Below are positions 46,040 to 56,397 of a DNA stretch of 64,000 nt, one piece after another (position 1 is the first letter of the stretch; each line of letters begins with the position of its first letter). The position numbers and the translations under genes are program-made. Under the pieces are notes generated by a model, which had not been told where the DNA came from, searched no databases, and saw only the letters and a list, made by a program, of their open reading frames with translations. This DNA comes from Forficula auricularia (taxonomy: Eukaryota; Arthropoda; Insecta; Dermaptera; Forficulidae): positions 6,416,280 to 6,480,279 of the forward strand of contig JALMQS010000066.1 in assembly GCA_024734495.1 (NCBI GenBank), given 5' to 3'.

Positions 46040-47515
46040 TATATGTATTTTATTTAGTATTGATCCAATACAATAAATATTCTAAAAAATAATTGAATAA
46101 TTAAATACAAATTTATTAATGTAGCTATTTTTTCAAGCTGTGAATTCCCCCCCCCCTTACTTAATTGAAAATTTTCTGCGGACCCCCGAATAAACTATAA
46201 GATCTTAAACAATTTTCTAACTACATCCAAACACAATGGATTCCCCATCTAATCAATCAGACCAGCCAAGCCTCAAGAAGCAGATCGTGTAAAGATTATT
46301 TACTTACTTTAGAAGTTTTTCTTTAGATATGGACTGCTATATTAATACCTCAGGATTGATCAAGGCAGTCCAGAAATAAAAATAAATACGCGACTACTTT
46401 CAATAAAATAATATTTATTGGAAGTTTTTACCCCTTATAATATTTATTATTTTGAAACCAACGTTTCGGAGGTTTTCCCTCCTTCTTCAAGGTTCAAGAG
46501 GGTCAATGAAGGAAGCAAATAGTACTCATCCTTCTTGCCTCTTCTCTCAGTGCTTGTTTTATTTAATTTTTTCGTTTGCTGAATAGCCCAAAATTAAGTA
46601 AAAAATATTAAAATGTCATGTTTATCTTCCCGAAGTATCTTTTCTTCTTTTCCTCCGCCATTTTCATGTCGTCTATATCTTTATGTCTTTCTCTCTTAAT
46701 TTGGACAAGGTTTTTCATTCTTTGGATATTCCATCCATTTTACTCTTTCCTAATTGCTTTTCTCAGAATAAAACAAGATACTTTACTGTGATGATGACAT
46801 TTGAAACTCTCGGACCATTAATTCCTTGTTTAGTCAGTTTGTTGGTATCGTGCGAAAAAAGACATCATCGCACCCAGGTGTTATTTATTTAAGATATTTA
46901 TTAAAATTTTATACATTTCTAAAATGCTTCGTGAATAATCCCATGAAAAATTTATAACATTTTAATGTGACAGGTTATTAAACGCCTTGGTTTTTAACGG
47001 AGATCGCCGAATGCATCCTTAATTGGATTTAAAATATATGAAATAATATAATAAAAATAGAAAATTTCCTTATATGAATAAAAATAAATAAATAACAAAA
47101 TCTTGAAATATTTGAAACATATCTGGATGTAAATTTACCATTAATTGTGCGTCTTTGGAGTATCAGATCAACATTACTTCTTCTGGTATTGAAAGAATGG
47201 CCAATTAAACGCTAATTTATTTTTTCAAATAATTGCTATAAACAAAAAGCGCGTTACAAATAATATAGCATAAATACTTAAAAAAAGCTTTAAATAAATA
47301 TTTATTAAAGTATGATATAATTTAATTTTCAATGTGCTCTGATAACGTAAACTACTAATATCTAATCAAACGAAGAGGATTCAAAAATACTTAATTTTCT
47401 GATGTATTTCAATTGACTTCATTGTCGCTGCTTTGACCCTCAACTACTGGCTCACAATTATGGAAGTATTTATTAGTAATGAAGCTGTTGAAGCTTTTAT
47501 TTTTGTGATGAATTT
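46040..47515. other. Intergenic DNA containing one hammerhead repeat
   Basis: A C-run with CTGCGGACCCCCG at 46146-46190 looks like an old hAT end. 46360-46560 is a single hammerhead-bearing unit of the family at 29789-30175 (AGGCAGTCCAGAAA at its start). The rest is AT-rich and featureless. Confidence 0.5.
46455..46497 (-). ncRNA. Hammerhead ribozyme copy, core C3 replaced by U
   Basis: Minus strand: stem I GAACC with GGUUU(C), stem II GGAGG/CCUCC, GAAAC and GUU preserved. The core reads UUGAAGA, the same C3-to-U change as at 14588-14632. Probably inactive. Confidence 0.55.
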
Positions 47516-47586
47516 GATTAAAATTTGAATTTTTATTTAAATCACACAATATGAATTATAATTATTTATTGAACACAAACAAATAA

Positions 47587-48185
47587 CACTGATCAACAAA
47601 AATTTTACCCCGTAAACCTAACAATGGATTCCAGTATAGTTTTATACGCTGATTATCATGACGAAAAATGCCATTTTTACCTATTTTCGAGACCCATTAG
47701 ATATTAAACAGCAATATTTGAAATTAGAATATTTTGTTGACATTTTAAAACAGCTTCCTCTTTGATTTTAGAATTACCACTTGTTTTTACCTCAATTAGA
47801 ACTTGAGTTATAACTAAAAAAACTAAAACTACGTGATAATAAAGGATAAAAAAACATGGATAAAAACATATGGTCTTAAGTCTTTTAGTCTTAACCCGAG
47901 TTCTAATTGAGTTAAAAACAAGTGGTAATTTGAAAATCAAAGAGTAAGTTGTTTTCTATTAAGTCAACAAAATATTTTGATTTCAAATATTGCTGTTTAA
48001 TATCTAATGGGACTCGAAAATAGGTCAAAATGGCATTTTTCGTCATTTTGACCGATAATATTTCAAAACTCTGACGCGTTGTAAAAAATCGGGAAATTGC
48101 ATGATAATCAGCGTATAAAACTATACTGGAATCCATTGTTAGGTTTACGATATAAAATTTTTTGTTTAATTTTTGTCGAGCAGTG
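47587..48185. mobile_element. CACTG-ended foldback element
   Basis: It begins CACTGATCAACAAAAATT and ends AATTTTTGTCGAGCAGTG; long inverted arms share CGTAAACCTAACAATGGATTCCAG and ATTAGATATTAAACAGCAATATTTGAAAT. TAA flanks both ends (47584-47586, 48186-48188). CACT(A/G) ends with a 3-bp duplication point to the CACTA/CMC group, though other classes are possible. No ORF survives. Confidence 0.65.
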
Positions 48186-48194
48186 TAATACAAT

Positions 48195-48410
48195 ATAACT
48201 ACGACGTTTCGATCGACTTATTCTGCGATCAGTTCTCAAGTATGAGCACCCACTCCGATTTTAGTTTAACTGAGCTCAACAACCACCTATGTAACCTATA
48301 CAAAGCTTGACCTGCATGTGGTTGGCAACCTATAATCGGAGTGGGTCCTCATACTTGAATTGAGTACGATCGTAGAATGGGTCGATCGAAACGTCGTGAG
48401 TTGTATTGTA
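48195..48410. repeat. Inverted repeat with hammerhead-like CGAAACGTCG motifs
   Basis: Outer motif ACGACGTTTCGATCGAC is mirrored by GTCGATCGAAACGTCGT. Next to GAAACGUC lies a GAUCG/CGAUC helix, where stem II would be, but a proper CUGANGA core before it cannot be placed. It may be a further hammerhead subfamily with a rearranged core, or a relic. Confidence 0.5.
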
Positions 48411-48451
48411 TTATTTGTTCGGGTTCAATAAATAATTATAAAGAATTATGT

Positions 48452-49413
48452 CAGACGGCAATTATAAATATTGGAGATGAGCAAAGAGAATCCAAAATAA
48501 AAAAAGGTGTAAGACAAGGATGTGTGCTGTCACCCATGATTTTCAACTTATACATAGAAGAAGCGATTAAAGAATTCAAAGACAAAATTGATACAGGTAT
48601 CGAAATCCAAGGTCAAAAGATCGCTATGTTAAGATTTGCCGATGACATTGCCCTTCTAGGAAGCAATAAAAAAGAATTAGATGACGCCCTGAATGGAATT
48701 AACCAAATCCTAATAGAAGAAATCAAAATGAAAATAAACAAGAATAAAACCAAGGTCCTAGTATGTACAAAAAAAGAACAAACGAGACAGGAATGCATCA
48801 AAATTAACCAAGAAAACCTAGAAGGAGTTAAGGAATTCAGCTACCTAGGAAGTAAAATAACATGGGATGGGAGGAGCGAAAACGAAATTAAATCAAGAAT
48901 TGCCCAAGCAAAAATGGGGCTTAATTCAAAACAAAAACTACTATGCTCCTCCTCAATCAGCTTAGAAAACAGGAAGTTGCTATTGAAGACATATGTATGG
49001 AGCATAGCCATGTACGGGAGTGAAACCTGGACAATTAGAAAAGCGGAGAGAAAGAGATTAGAGGCTTTCGAAATGTGGTGCTTCAGAAGAATGATGAATA
49101 TCAAATGAATGGATAAAATTACAAATGAAGAAGTTCTTGGAAGAATCGGAGAAAAAAGAACCTTGTGGAAGAGCCTGAAGAAGAGAAGAGGTCAGATGAT
49201 GGGCACACACTGAGACATGGGGGACTGCTTTAGGGATATCTTGGAGGGGGAGGTAAGAAAGGGGAAGGGGAAGACCCAGATTAGAATATTTCAACCAAAT
49301 AATTGGAGGATATGGGATGCCAGACATTTAGAGAGGTCAAACAGCTGGCAGGGGACAGAGTCGAGTGGAGACGGATGTAGCATCAAACCAGTCTTAGGAC
49401 TGTATACTCGATG
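48452..49413 (+). pseudogene. LINE reverse transcriptase, C-terminal part, disrupted
   Basis: The frame from 48452 to 49108 encodes GVRQGCVLSPMIFNLYIEE (RT motif B), FADDIALLG (the catalytic box as FADD), KMKINKNKTKVL, FSYLGSKI and a YGSETWTIRKAERKRLEAFE C-terminal segment. After MNIK the codon TGA interrupts the frame where TGG (Trp) is expected; beyond it MDKITNEEVLGRIGEKR continues in the same frame for a while and then shifts. The open frame upstream of 48452 belongs to the insertion site, not to the element. Non-LTR type; clade not assigned. It differs in sequence from the LINEs at 3898 and 59559, so three separate lineages are present. Confidence 0.87.
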
Positions 49414-49425
49414 ATGATGATGATG
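48452..49425 (+). mobile_element. 5'-truncated LINE with 12-bp target duplication
   Basis: Bounded by perfect direct repeats AAAGAATTATGT (48440-48451 and 49426-49437). The 3' end is a (GAT)n tail at 49410-49425. It is 974 bp long, cut off inside the reverse transcriptase, as is usual for incomplete target-primed integration. Confidence 0.92.
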
Positions 49426-49474
49426 AAAGAATTATGTGTGATTTAAATAAAAATTCAAATTTTAATTATGGAAG

Positions 49475-50734
49475 TAAATATCCCATTGCGATTAGCTATA
49501 CTATTTTGAATCCTTGTCCTGATCGAAATTTTATCCAAAAATTCAATTAAGAAAAGATTAAATATGGTCTCTTTTTTTCATATTTATCAAAAAAATTTTG
49601 AGAAAAATAAGTTTTTGTAAATATTTACCAAATATCTTTTTTTTATTTTATTTATTCAAGGTAATTTCATCACCAAGACAATTTGTATCAATGTCTACTT
49701 TTCAAAATATTTATTAGTTTAGTGTTGCTTTTGTATACATTTCATAAAGCAACTTTTAAATTCTCCCGAAAAGTTTAAAGATTTGTATTTATTTATATAA
49801 TAAAAATTTATATATACCATAATTTGATCGCTCTAGTCTCTTGTCTAGTTGTTCCTCATATATATGTATACCCATTTAAATTATTATATTTTCTTTTTTT
49901 CATGGTAATGAATTTATTCATTAAAACAAAAAGAGTTGAATTTGTAATTTGCATTGTCTATAGTCATAGTTAGCGGAATAGCATAAATTCGGAATCGTTG
50001 AACCTTGAATTCTGCTCTAGGCGCAAACAAAAACACTTTGCACAGTCAACTAAAACATCGGTTGTTGTAGATATATATAGGTAGGTCTTCCAAGTCATTT
50101 ACCTCAAAGAGAGCCTCGTGGCCCTCTCTAGTTTACTTTTATTTCCCTGTTAAGGATGCAAGAAAATAGAATATTCTTACATGCTAGTAAAAAAAGTATG
50201 TGATACTACTTGAGGAATATTCAAAATCGGTTTGGAGTCGAAGGTATTTGTGATTTTGTTTTTTGAAGGATTGTTGATTCTAATATTCGAGAAAGATGAA
50301 AATACAAATTTCATTCAATTTTACTTTATTTACTTCACTATCGACAAAATGGGGTCTATTATTATTATTATCGTGCAGGAAAATTGGTGTTTCTCCTTAG
50401 TTTGTCTCGGTGTTTCTGAGTTATCAAATTTTCTATGCAGTACTAAAAGCGATCCTCCCTGGCGAGCCTATTGAATTCATTTTTGCTCATTGTGTTGAAA
50501 AATGTCTGGTACGTGAAGAAAAATCATTTTCAACCATGATTATTTTTGTGTCTCTGTGTCTGAATGTCTTCAGATACTCACACTATCCTAAGACCAAATC
50601 GTATAAAGTTGTTCTTGTGTTAAAATGTTTGTATTTCCAACGCGGAGAACTGGTTAGATTTCGGGCTTTCCTAAATATCATTTCTAGATTTTCATCAGTC
50701 TGAAGACAGCACAATTAAAGGTAGTTCTATCCCA
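49475..50734. other. AT-rich intergenic DNA, no gene recognised
   Basis: 50470-50700 is a diverged dispersed repeat related to 35820-36010 (GCTCATTGT...TTTCAACCA..ATT). No coding region is supported. Confidence 0.5.
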
Positions 50735-51045
50735 GAGCGTGTCCATAAAAAGTTTTTAATTTTTTATCAAAACTACGAGACTAAATAATTTCACATTTTT
50801 TCTGTTTAACGTTACTTGTAATAGACTGATGAAGGTCTAACAAATATTAGTTTCTCATTAAGATGAAACCTACAATGAAAAAATATATTATTCCAGCAGT
50901 TTCCACACCTTTTCATAATCTACCTTTATTGATAAAAATTTGCTATTCTCGGCAATTGCAAACATACTTACATGTTTGGATGGTAAATCGAAGACTTCTT
51001 GAATTTTTGCATTTGTGAAAGAACTACCTTAATCATAGAACATGT
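50735..51045. repeat. Dispersed repeat, copy 2
   Basis: The partner of 13020-13385; same order of phrases, including GCATTTGTGAAAGAACTACCTTAA. Confidence 0.75.
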
Positions 51046-51194
51046 GTGTTTTGCAGTATTGACAAAAATTGCAAACAGTATACTGAGTCTTGAAAAAGTT
51101 TCACTTTTTCCTCCATTTAATTATATATATTTAAAAAATAAATAAATAAATCATATTCTATATTTGTAATATTACTACTGCATTCTTTAAATTC

Positions 51195-51638
51195 CTATTT
51201 AATTATTTTATTTTTATTTTCGAAAGATCTTGAAGATATCTTTGGTTGATATTTACATTGAGCCAAAGAAGAGGGCGCAATTAATTGGCAATGTTGAAGG
51301 GGGGCTGTCTGTGGGCTGGCTGGCTGGCTGTGTGCAGTCGGGCGCCAGCAAAAGCCGGAAGGCAGCCGGCTGCCAATTTTAAAGATAGCTTCCACCTCTG
51401 CAGCTCTGCACGATCTCTGCGCCGTGGCCCAGGGTACAGTTACAGTTAGGCCAGAATACGGGACTTGGCTCTCTTGTTGCTCGAGATCAGGACACGGCTG
51501 GCTCTTCTTCTCCTTGGCCTTCTCGTTCTGCAAATCCTCCTCTTCATCATCATCATCTCCTTCTTCTTCTTCTTTGGCATTTTCCTCTGCCTTTTTTTCA
51601 CTCCATCGCCCGACAGCTGGCTGGCCGTGGCCATTCAT
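51195..51638 (-). CDS. Possible host exon, acidic low-complexity protein (weak)
   Basis: The only stretch in the window with gene-like composition. The minus-strand frame of 147 codons starts MNGHGQPAVGRW, runs through a Glu/Asp-rich block of about 20 residues (residues 20-40) and continues with mixed, non-repetitive residues to about 130. An alternative minus frame starts MATASQLSGDG and becomes Lys/Arg-rich, so the frame is not decided. The DNA under the acidic block is a GAA/GAT trinucleotide repeat, which can create such ORFs by chance. No domain is recognised. It could be a first exon or 5' UTR, or just a GC-rich repeat. Confidence 0.25.
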   Translation of the reverse strand: MNGHGQPAVGRWSEKKAEENAKEEEEGDDDDEEEDLQNEKAKEKKSQPCPDLEQQESQVPYSGLTVTVPWATAQRSCRAAEVEAIFKIGSRLPSGFCWRPTAHSQPASPQTAPLQHCQLIAPSSLAQCKYQPKISSRSFENKNKIIK

Positions 51639-51639
51639 T

Positions 51640-52250
51640 CAGCCTTTCTTTTTTACACCGCTTGGAACGATTCACGCCGTTTAAATCGACTAATTGCTAT
51701 TCTAAATGTCCAAATAAATGACTAAACACGCTTCCTTCTCTTTTATATCCAATTCATAATTTCTTATATCTAAAATTAATACGCCATTAATAACAACAAC
51801 AACGTAAATTATACTCATATAAATTTAAATGGTAGTATTTTGCCTAGAATTTATTCATTTTTAAGAAATAAATTAAAGTTTGTCTTCTTTTTACTTTATT
51901 TAATATAAATGTAATTTAAAAGAATAAATTAGAAGTAGTTTCTTTTGGAGACGGATGGTAGAACTCAATAGAGAATTGATGGAAAAAGCAGCCAAGAATA
52001 ATTAAAAGTACATGTTTCGAATAAAATAATGTATTTCAACGTCATTTTCATTTTCTTAAGGTAGTTGTTTCTTAGGATTTAATTGAAATTTAGATAGATT
52101 ATTATTTAAATACTTCTGCATCGATTGGTGGCAAAACGAAATTTATGAACAATATACGTAGTTCAGGAGATATTAAATTCCAAAGATAAAGTTTTTCAGA
52201 CTCTGCACATATCGTCGCACTATAAGGGATATCGGAAAGTTTACATATAT
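51640..52250. other. AT-rich intergenic DNA, no gene recognised
   Basis: No ORF, terminal repeat or tandem array is supported. Confidence 0.5.
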
Positions 52251-52440
52251 ATTTTTTTTTTTTTTTTTTTTTTGGCTTTTCGGCCTTTCTGGCCATAAGC
52301 CCAATTACGATACTAGCTATATTTTTAAAATTTGTCTCTACCCCCGGGGTCAGATTTTAGCTGGCTGCCTCGAGAGTCGGATTCGAACCCGGGTCCCCTG
52401 GTTAGCTCGCTGTCACGCTACCGCCTATCACCGACCCCCC
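52251..52440 (-). mobile_element. tRNA-derived SINE
   Basis: Read on the minus strand: a tRNA-like head with an A-box-like TAGGCGGTAGC and a perfect B box GGGTTCGAATCC (52390-52379) at tRNA-like spacing. A tRNA-unrelated body follows (CTCGAGGCAGCC, AAAATCTGACCCC, GGCTTATGGCCAGAAAGGCC), then a poly(A) tail (T-run 52251-52273 on plus). Internal promoters for RNA polymerase III plus the A-tail fit a LINE-mobilised SINE. A long clean tail suggests a young copy; the diverged copy at 28786-28950 shows it is a family. Confidence 0.8.
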
Positions 52441-53425
52441 CTATATATATATTTAATTATAATTAAGAAACTCTTCTTACCATTGTTATCAAAAACTAAA
52501 CCAACATTAAACAATAACTAATAGGTTTTATCAGAAAATTTTAATTCATAGTTACAACACAGTTTCTGAGATAATAATGAATAAATAATGAAAAATTTAC
52601 ACTAAATACAAGCTGGTAACAACGCATTTATTTAACCTAAAAAGTGGGTTAACTTTAGTACTTTTTCGCGCTTCAGCTTTCAATCGCTAATTAAGAACTT
52701 TTTGTTTTAAAAATCGATCTTTATAATGTATTTTATCTGTCATTTCTAAGATAAAACTATTCAAGCTCGGACAATATTGACAGATTTGTCAAACGAGCAC
52801 GGGATTGGCTAGTAGTGGTACATAAACACCAAAAAGTTTTGGGCTTATGAATTATGAATCCTTATTGTCTGTTCTATATACTCTAGCATTAACTTTTTGC
52901 TAGTATTGTCGCGAAACAACTACCTTAAAATACAACCTCCCGAAGGATCTTCCCTTCTTCATCAGAGTTTAAAAGAATCAACAAAGGACCCTTGTAACAA
53001 CCTCCTTCATGTCTCCATCAACAGTGAATGAATGAAATTGTTTGGTGTTATAATTTGCCATTAATAACAACAGAAATTTAATTTTGTGATAATGGAAATG
53101 ACGTTTCCATAAATTGTTTTATTTGAACTTATCCTGTCTTTTCATCAATTCTCCATTAAAGAATAAATCAAAGAGGGAGTCCTCTCAATGATGTAAATAA
53201 ATAAATAAAAACTAACCATAATCTTCATTTTAATTCTTGTTATTAAAACTTAGAAGTTACTTTTAGCTCTCTGACATATGAAAATTAAAATTTAACTCTT
53301 CTACTCACAAAAATAAAAAAATTACTCGTCATAAAAATCTTTTCAAATAAGCTACCCCTTAATTACCCGGGTTTGGTGTTTTTAGCGTTCCTTTCTAAGG
53401 AAAACGGGACACTATAGTTCACAAC
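52441..53425. other. Intergenic DNA with one decayed hammerhead
   Basis: 52921-53030 is a decayed member of the hammerhead repeats (see 52935-52975). The remainder is AT-rich without recognisable features. Confidence 0.5.
52935..52975 (-). ncRNA. Decayed hammerhead ribozyme
   Basis: Minus strand: core CUGAUGA intact, an extra A, stem II GAAGG/CCUUC intact, but the GAAAC box is replaced by GGGAG. The downstream GTTG and the flank GTTTAAAAGAATCAACAAAGGA keep family resemblance. Inactive. Confidence 0.4.
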
Positions 53426-53575
53426 GAGGGGTGAACCGCGACCTAAAATCGTGTACACCTACTTCCACTTCCACTTTCATTTTCAAATAGAAGACAATAG
53501 ATTATCTAATGAATTCCAAAGTAATTCCAAATAATTCCAAAGACGGTGTACACCTAATTCCAATCGCGGTTCACA
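53426..53575. mobile_element. MITE with terminal GAGGGGTGA repeats, copy 2
   Basis: The left end GAGGGGTGAACCGCGACCTA and inner GTGTACACC match the family at 37598-37781. The right end keeps only TGAACCGCGATTGG (other strand). Body units are AATTCCAA instead of GGAAGTACTT. Confidence 0.65.
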
Positions 53576-53579
53576 ATGT

Positions 53580-54930
53580 CGGACACGGAGAGCATTGTTG
53601 CTTGAAAACTAAATATGATATAAACTTGAAATTCACAACTTGAATTTATTAATTTTCCCCGAAATCAAAATTCGTATTAAAAATTTTAATAGATTTTTAA
53701 TTTTAATTTTTATTTTGGATGAACGAAAATAAAAAAATTATCCCTGCAAAGTTTACTTTAAGTAGAATTAGGATTAATTTTTTTAAAGAAGATATTATAA
53801 GGGCTTAAAGTAGATGACATTGAGTATAGATGCAGAGATTGACCTAAAAACAATTATCTTTTTTTTTTTTAGACATAGAAGATATGTTGATGTATTCGGG
53901 TCAAATTTGCACATTTTCCGTTATGCGTTGGTTTTATTGCTTATTTGAAAAGGTCGGCAGTCAATCTTCATACAATCATGATTACAAATCAGTAACACAT
54001 TCATCTCCACTCACCTCAAAATGTCTACCTCAAAACAAAAAAAAAAAAATGAAATAAAATATAATAAAATTATTCTTAATTATTTTATTAATTTGAAATT
54101 AGTAGGATCAACTTGGCTCTTTTAATAACTTAACATTTCACTATTAAAATATATAAAAAATTTAATTTTTTTTCAACTTCCTTTTGAAGTTCTACAAAAA
54201 GAACACTTATGGAATGTATGGCACATGTTTTACATACTACATCCCCTTCTTTGAAATCATACTTCCAATTTCCTCCTTCATATGTGTTCACCGGAAACAA
54301 AAAATAAATTAATATAAGTAAAGGGATACTTCCCTTTGACCAATTTAAATCAAAACCTTAATATATTCACTCTATCCAATACCCTAATTAAAATTAAAAT
54401 TTCAAGACTTTTCAAATTATGCTGAGACATTGGTGTTTTAAAACTGTTTCTTTAAACACCGACACAGCGTTGATTTTGAAAAAAAAATCATTAGTCCTTG
54501 TTGCGACCCTTCTTTAATTCCAATCGGAAGAAGTAATTAGTAAGTACCTACATAAAAGAAAAATGTAATATTTTACAAAATTACAAAATAAAAAAACCTT
54601 ACTTTTTACTTCCGGTTGAGTTGTTGTGTTGTGTTAGTGTTTTTTACATCATAGGCTCCATGAGGAGCGTTTGATGAAAGTCATGATTTAAAAAATAAAA
54701 GAATAAATAAACAAATAAATAGAATAAAATATATAAATAAACAAAACAAATAAATAAATAAACCAAATAAACAAAAAAACAAATATACAAAGTAATCCTG
54801 TTGAGAATATGTCAGAAATCAAGTCCAGGCATGATCGTCGTCTAAAAAATCTCCAATCCGATAGTATAGTATGCCTTTTTTAGTAGTGTGCGCTTAATGG
54901 AGGATTTTGAATTGAACCTGTAGGGAGACC
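53580..54930. other. AT-rich intergenic DNA, no gene recognised
   Basis: Contains AAATAAATAAACAAA-type simple sequence at 54690-54790. No gene. Confidence 0.5.
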
Positions 54931-55408
54931 GGGGAACATTTTCCATAAGGGCACGTTTTCCAACTCGATTTATTTTTTAAATAAACCACTAAATTACACA
55001 GTAGGGCCATCTGACTGAATAAGAATAAGCAACACAGCGCCCATCATCCAGAGAGATAGGAAGAGACCATATGGCTAGAAAAGTGTCGCCTGCCTACGTC
55101 ATCGCTGACTCACAGTCCGCCATCTTGGATCTTTCAAAACATTGAGATTTTCATATGTTCCTATACTAAAATATATATCATTTTACCTTCGATTTTCAAA
55201 ATTATAAGGTCACCTAAATAAAAAAACTAATAAAAGAACTATTTTAAATTATAGTTTTTTGATTTTTACAGATATCTAGAGAAAATTGAAATTAAAATGA
55301 GCAAATAGAAATTTTTTTAAATATTCTTAAAAACCCAAAACATTCTTAATTAAAGCGGTATAAATTAATTTACTAACAAAAATAGAAATAAAAACCCCTC
55401 TAATAAAG

Positions 55409-55552
55409 TATATATATTAGACTAGTCGTTAAAAATTAAATTTTTTCTGACGCCCCATAAAAAAAAATTTACCTCGCGTTTTTTCAACAAAAGGAAGCTT
55501 TTTAGAGGGCGTCGGAAAAATTTAATTTTTAACGTCCAGTTTAATATATATA
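55409..55552. repeat. Palindromic MITE nested in the P-like element
   Basis: TATATATTAGACTAGTCGTTAAAAATTAAATTTTTTCTGACGCC is mirrored by GGCGTCGGAAAAATTTAATTTTTAACGTCCAGTTTAATATATA with a short loop. Confidence 0.75.
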
Positions 55553-55556
55553 GATA

Positions 55557-55816
55557 TAGGCGCCGGAACCGGGGGTATGGAGGGGGGGGTGCCGGGGACC
55601 CAAGCCCTCCTATCCATGTCGTCTGCTATTTTGTAACCAAATTAGTGAGATCACGTCGTAGTCGTCGAGTAAGGCAAATATTATAATAGATTATATATCA
55701 TTTTCTAAAATAATATTTTAAAATAAATTCATGTTAATGAAAATTTTAAACATTTACTCGATCCTTTTTTTTTCTCTAAGCCCCTCTCCCCTAAAATATT
55801 CAAACGCCGGCGCCTA
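55557..55816. mobile_element. Small MITE with TAGGCGCCGG ends
   Basis: TAGGCGCCGGAACC at the left is matched by TAGGCGCCGGCG on the other strand at the right; the interior has facing G-runs and C-runs. TATAGATA and TGTATATA are a possible 8-bp duplication (6 of 8). Confidence 0.5.
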
Positions 55817-56096
55817 TGTATATAATATAAAAAAAGAAGATGAAATATAATACATAATATAGTCTAACATATATAAAACAACGTCATTTATTATAAATAA
55901 GCAGTTGAAAACATTTAAGAGTCTGAAATTTTCAGGAAAACAGGAAAAATGGTGCTGGCTTAATATATGAAGAAATTGTTCGAAACAAAAGCACATTGCT
56001 TATATCTATTTGAAACGAGAAGAGAGGACAACATTTTGATTTTTTCTTATAGAATTAAATTAAAATCCAAATAAAACCATGTTTGGTGGGCCAATA

Positions 56097-56370
56097 GGCT
56101 AGTGTGATGGAAAAAGGTAAAATAAAAAAGTTATCTGCTATTTAAACTCTGCGTGTTTTTGTAACTTGCGTGAGTATTATAAACCTCATTTCCACCATTA
56201 AACAAATTTTTATTAAGAGTTTAAAACAATATTAAGACATTCCCTGATGTTTTCCATCAGATGAGCCCAGCGCTGTAGCGCTCGAAACGTGTTAAAAATA
56301 TCGATTTACGTCTTCTCAAAAAGGTTTAAATAGGAGATAACTTTTTTATTTTACCCTTTTCCACACTGCC
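56097..56370 (+). mobile_element. Inverted-repeat element with a single hammerhead relic
   Basis: Ends GTGTGATGGAAAAAGGTAAAATAAAAAAGTTATCTGCTATTTAAA and its mirror TTTAAATAGGAGATAACTTTTTTATTTTACCCTTTTCCACAC enclose a hammerhead remnant. It sits inside the P-like element, just past the transposase stop codon. Confidence 0.7.
56256..56300 (+). ncRNA. Hammerhead ribozyme relic (GAGC subfamily)
   Basis: CAGAUGA stands where CUGAUGA is expected, then AGCGC/GCGCU and GAAAC-GUG. It aligns with the copy at 17785-17840, including the downstream ATATCGATT. U4 is lost, so it is probably inactive. Confidence 0.4.
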
Positions 56371-56397
56371 CCCCCCCCCCAAATTCGTTGAAATAAA

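Larger units (their letters stand above)
47518..49470. repeat. Outer inverted repeat interrupted by a LINE
   Basis: The left arm (47518-47580) is mirrored by a right arm that is split: 48415-48451 and, after the LINE, 49438-49470. Removing the LINE and one 12-bp duplication restores continuity with the left arm. Inside lie the CACTA-like foldback and a pair of CGAAACGTCG motifs. Confidence 0.8.

Noticed and set aside
50828..50842. CTGATGA motif at 50829 as a hammerhead core
   Set aside because: No GAAAC follows within reach and no helix pairing is possible; it belongs to a dispersed repeat.
51465..51725. Plus-strand ORF with Leu/Ile/Phe-rich stretches, membrane-protein-like
   Set aside because: It is the complement of a GAA/GAT repeat; hydrophobic runs are a by-product of TTC/ATC codons.
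52379..52430. tRNA gene
   Set aside because: A and B boxes are present but no full cloverleaf forms, and the sequence continues into a SINE body with poly(A).
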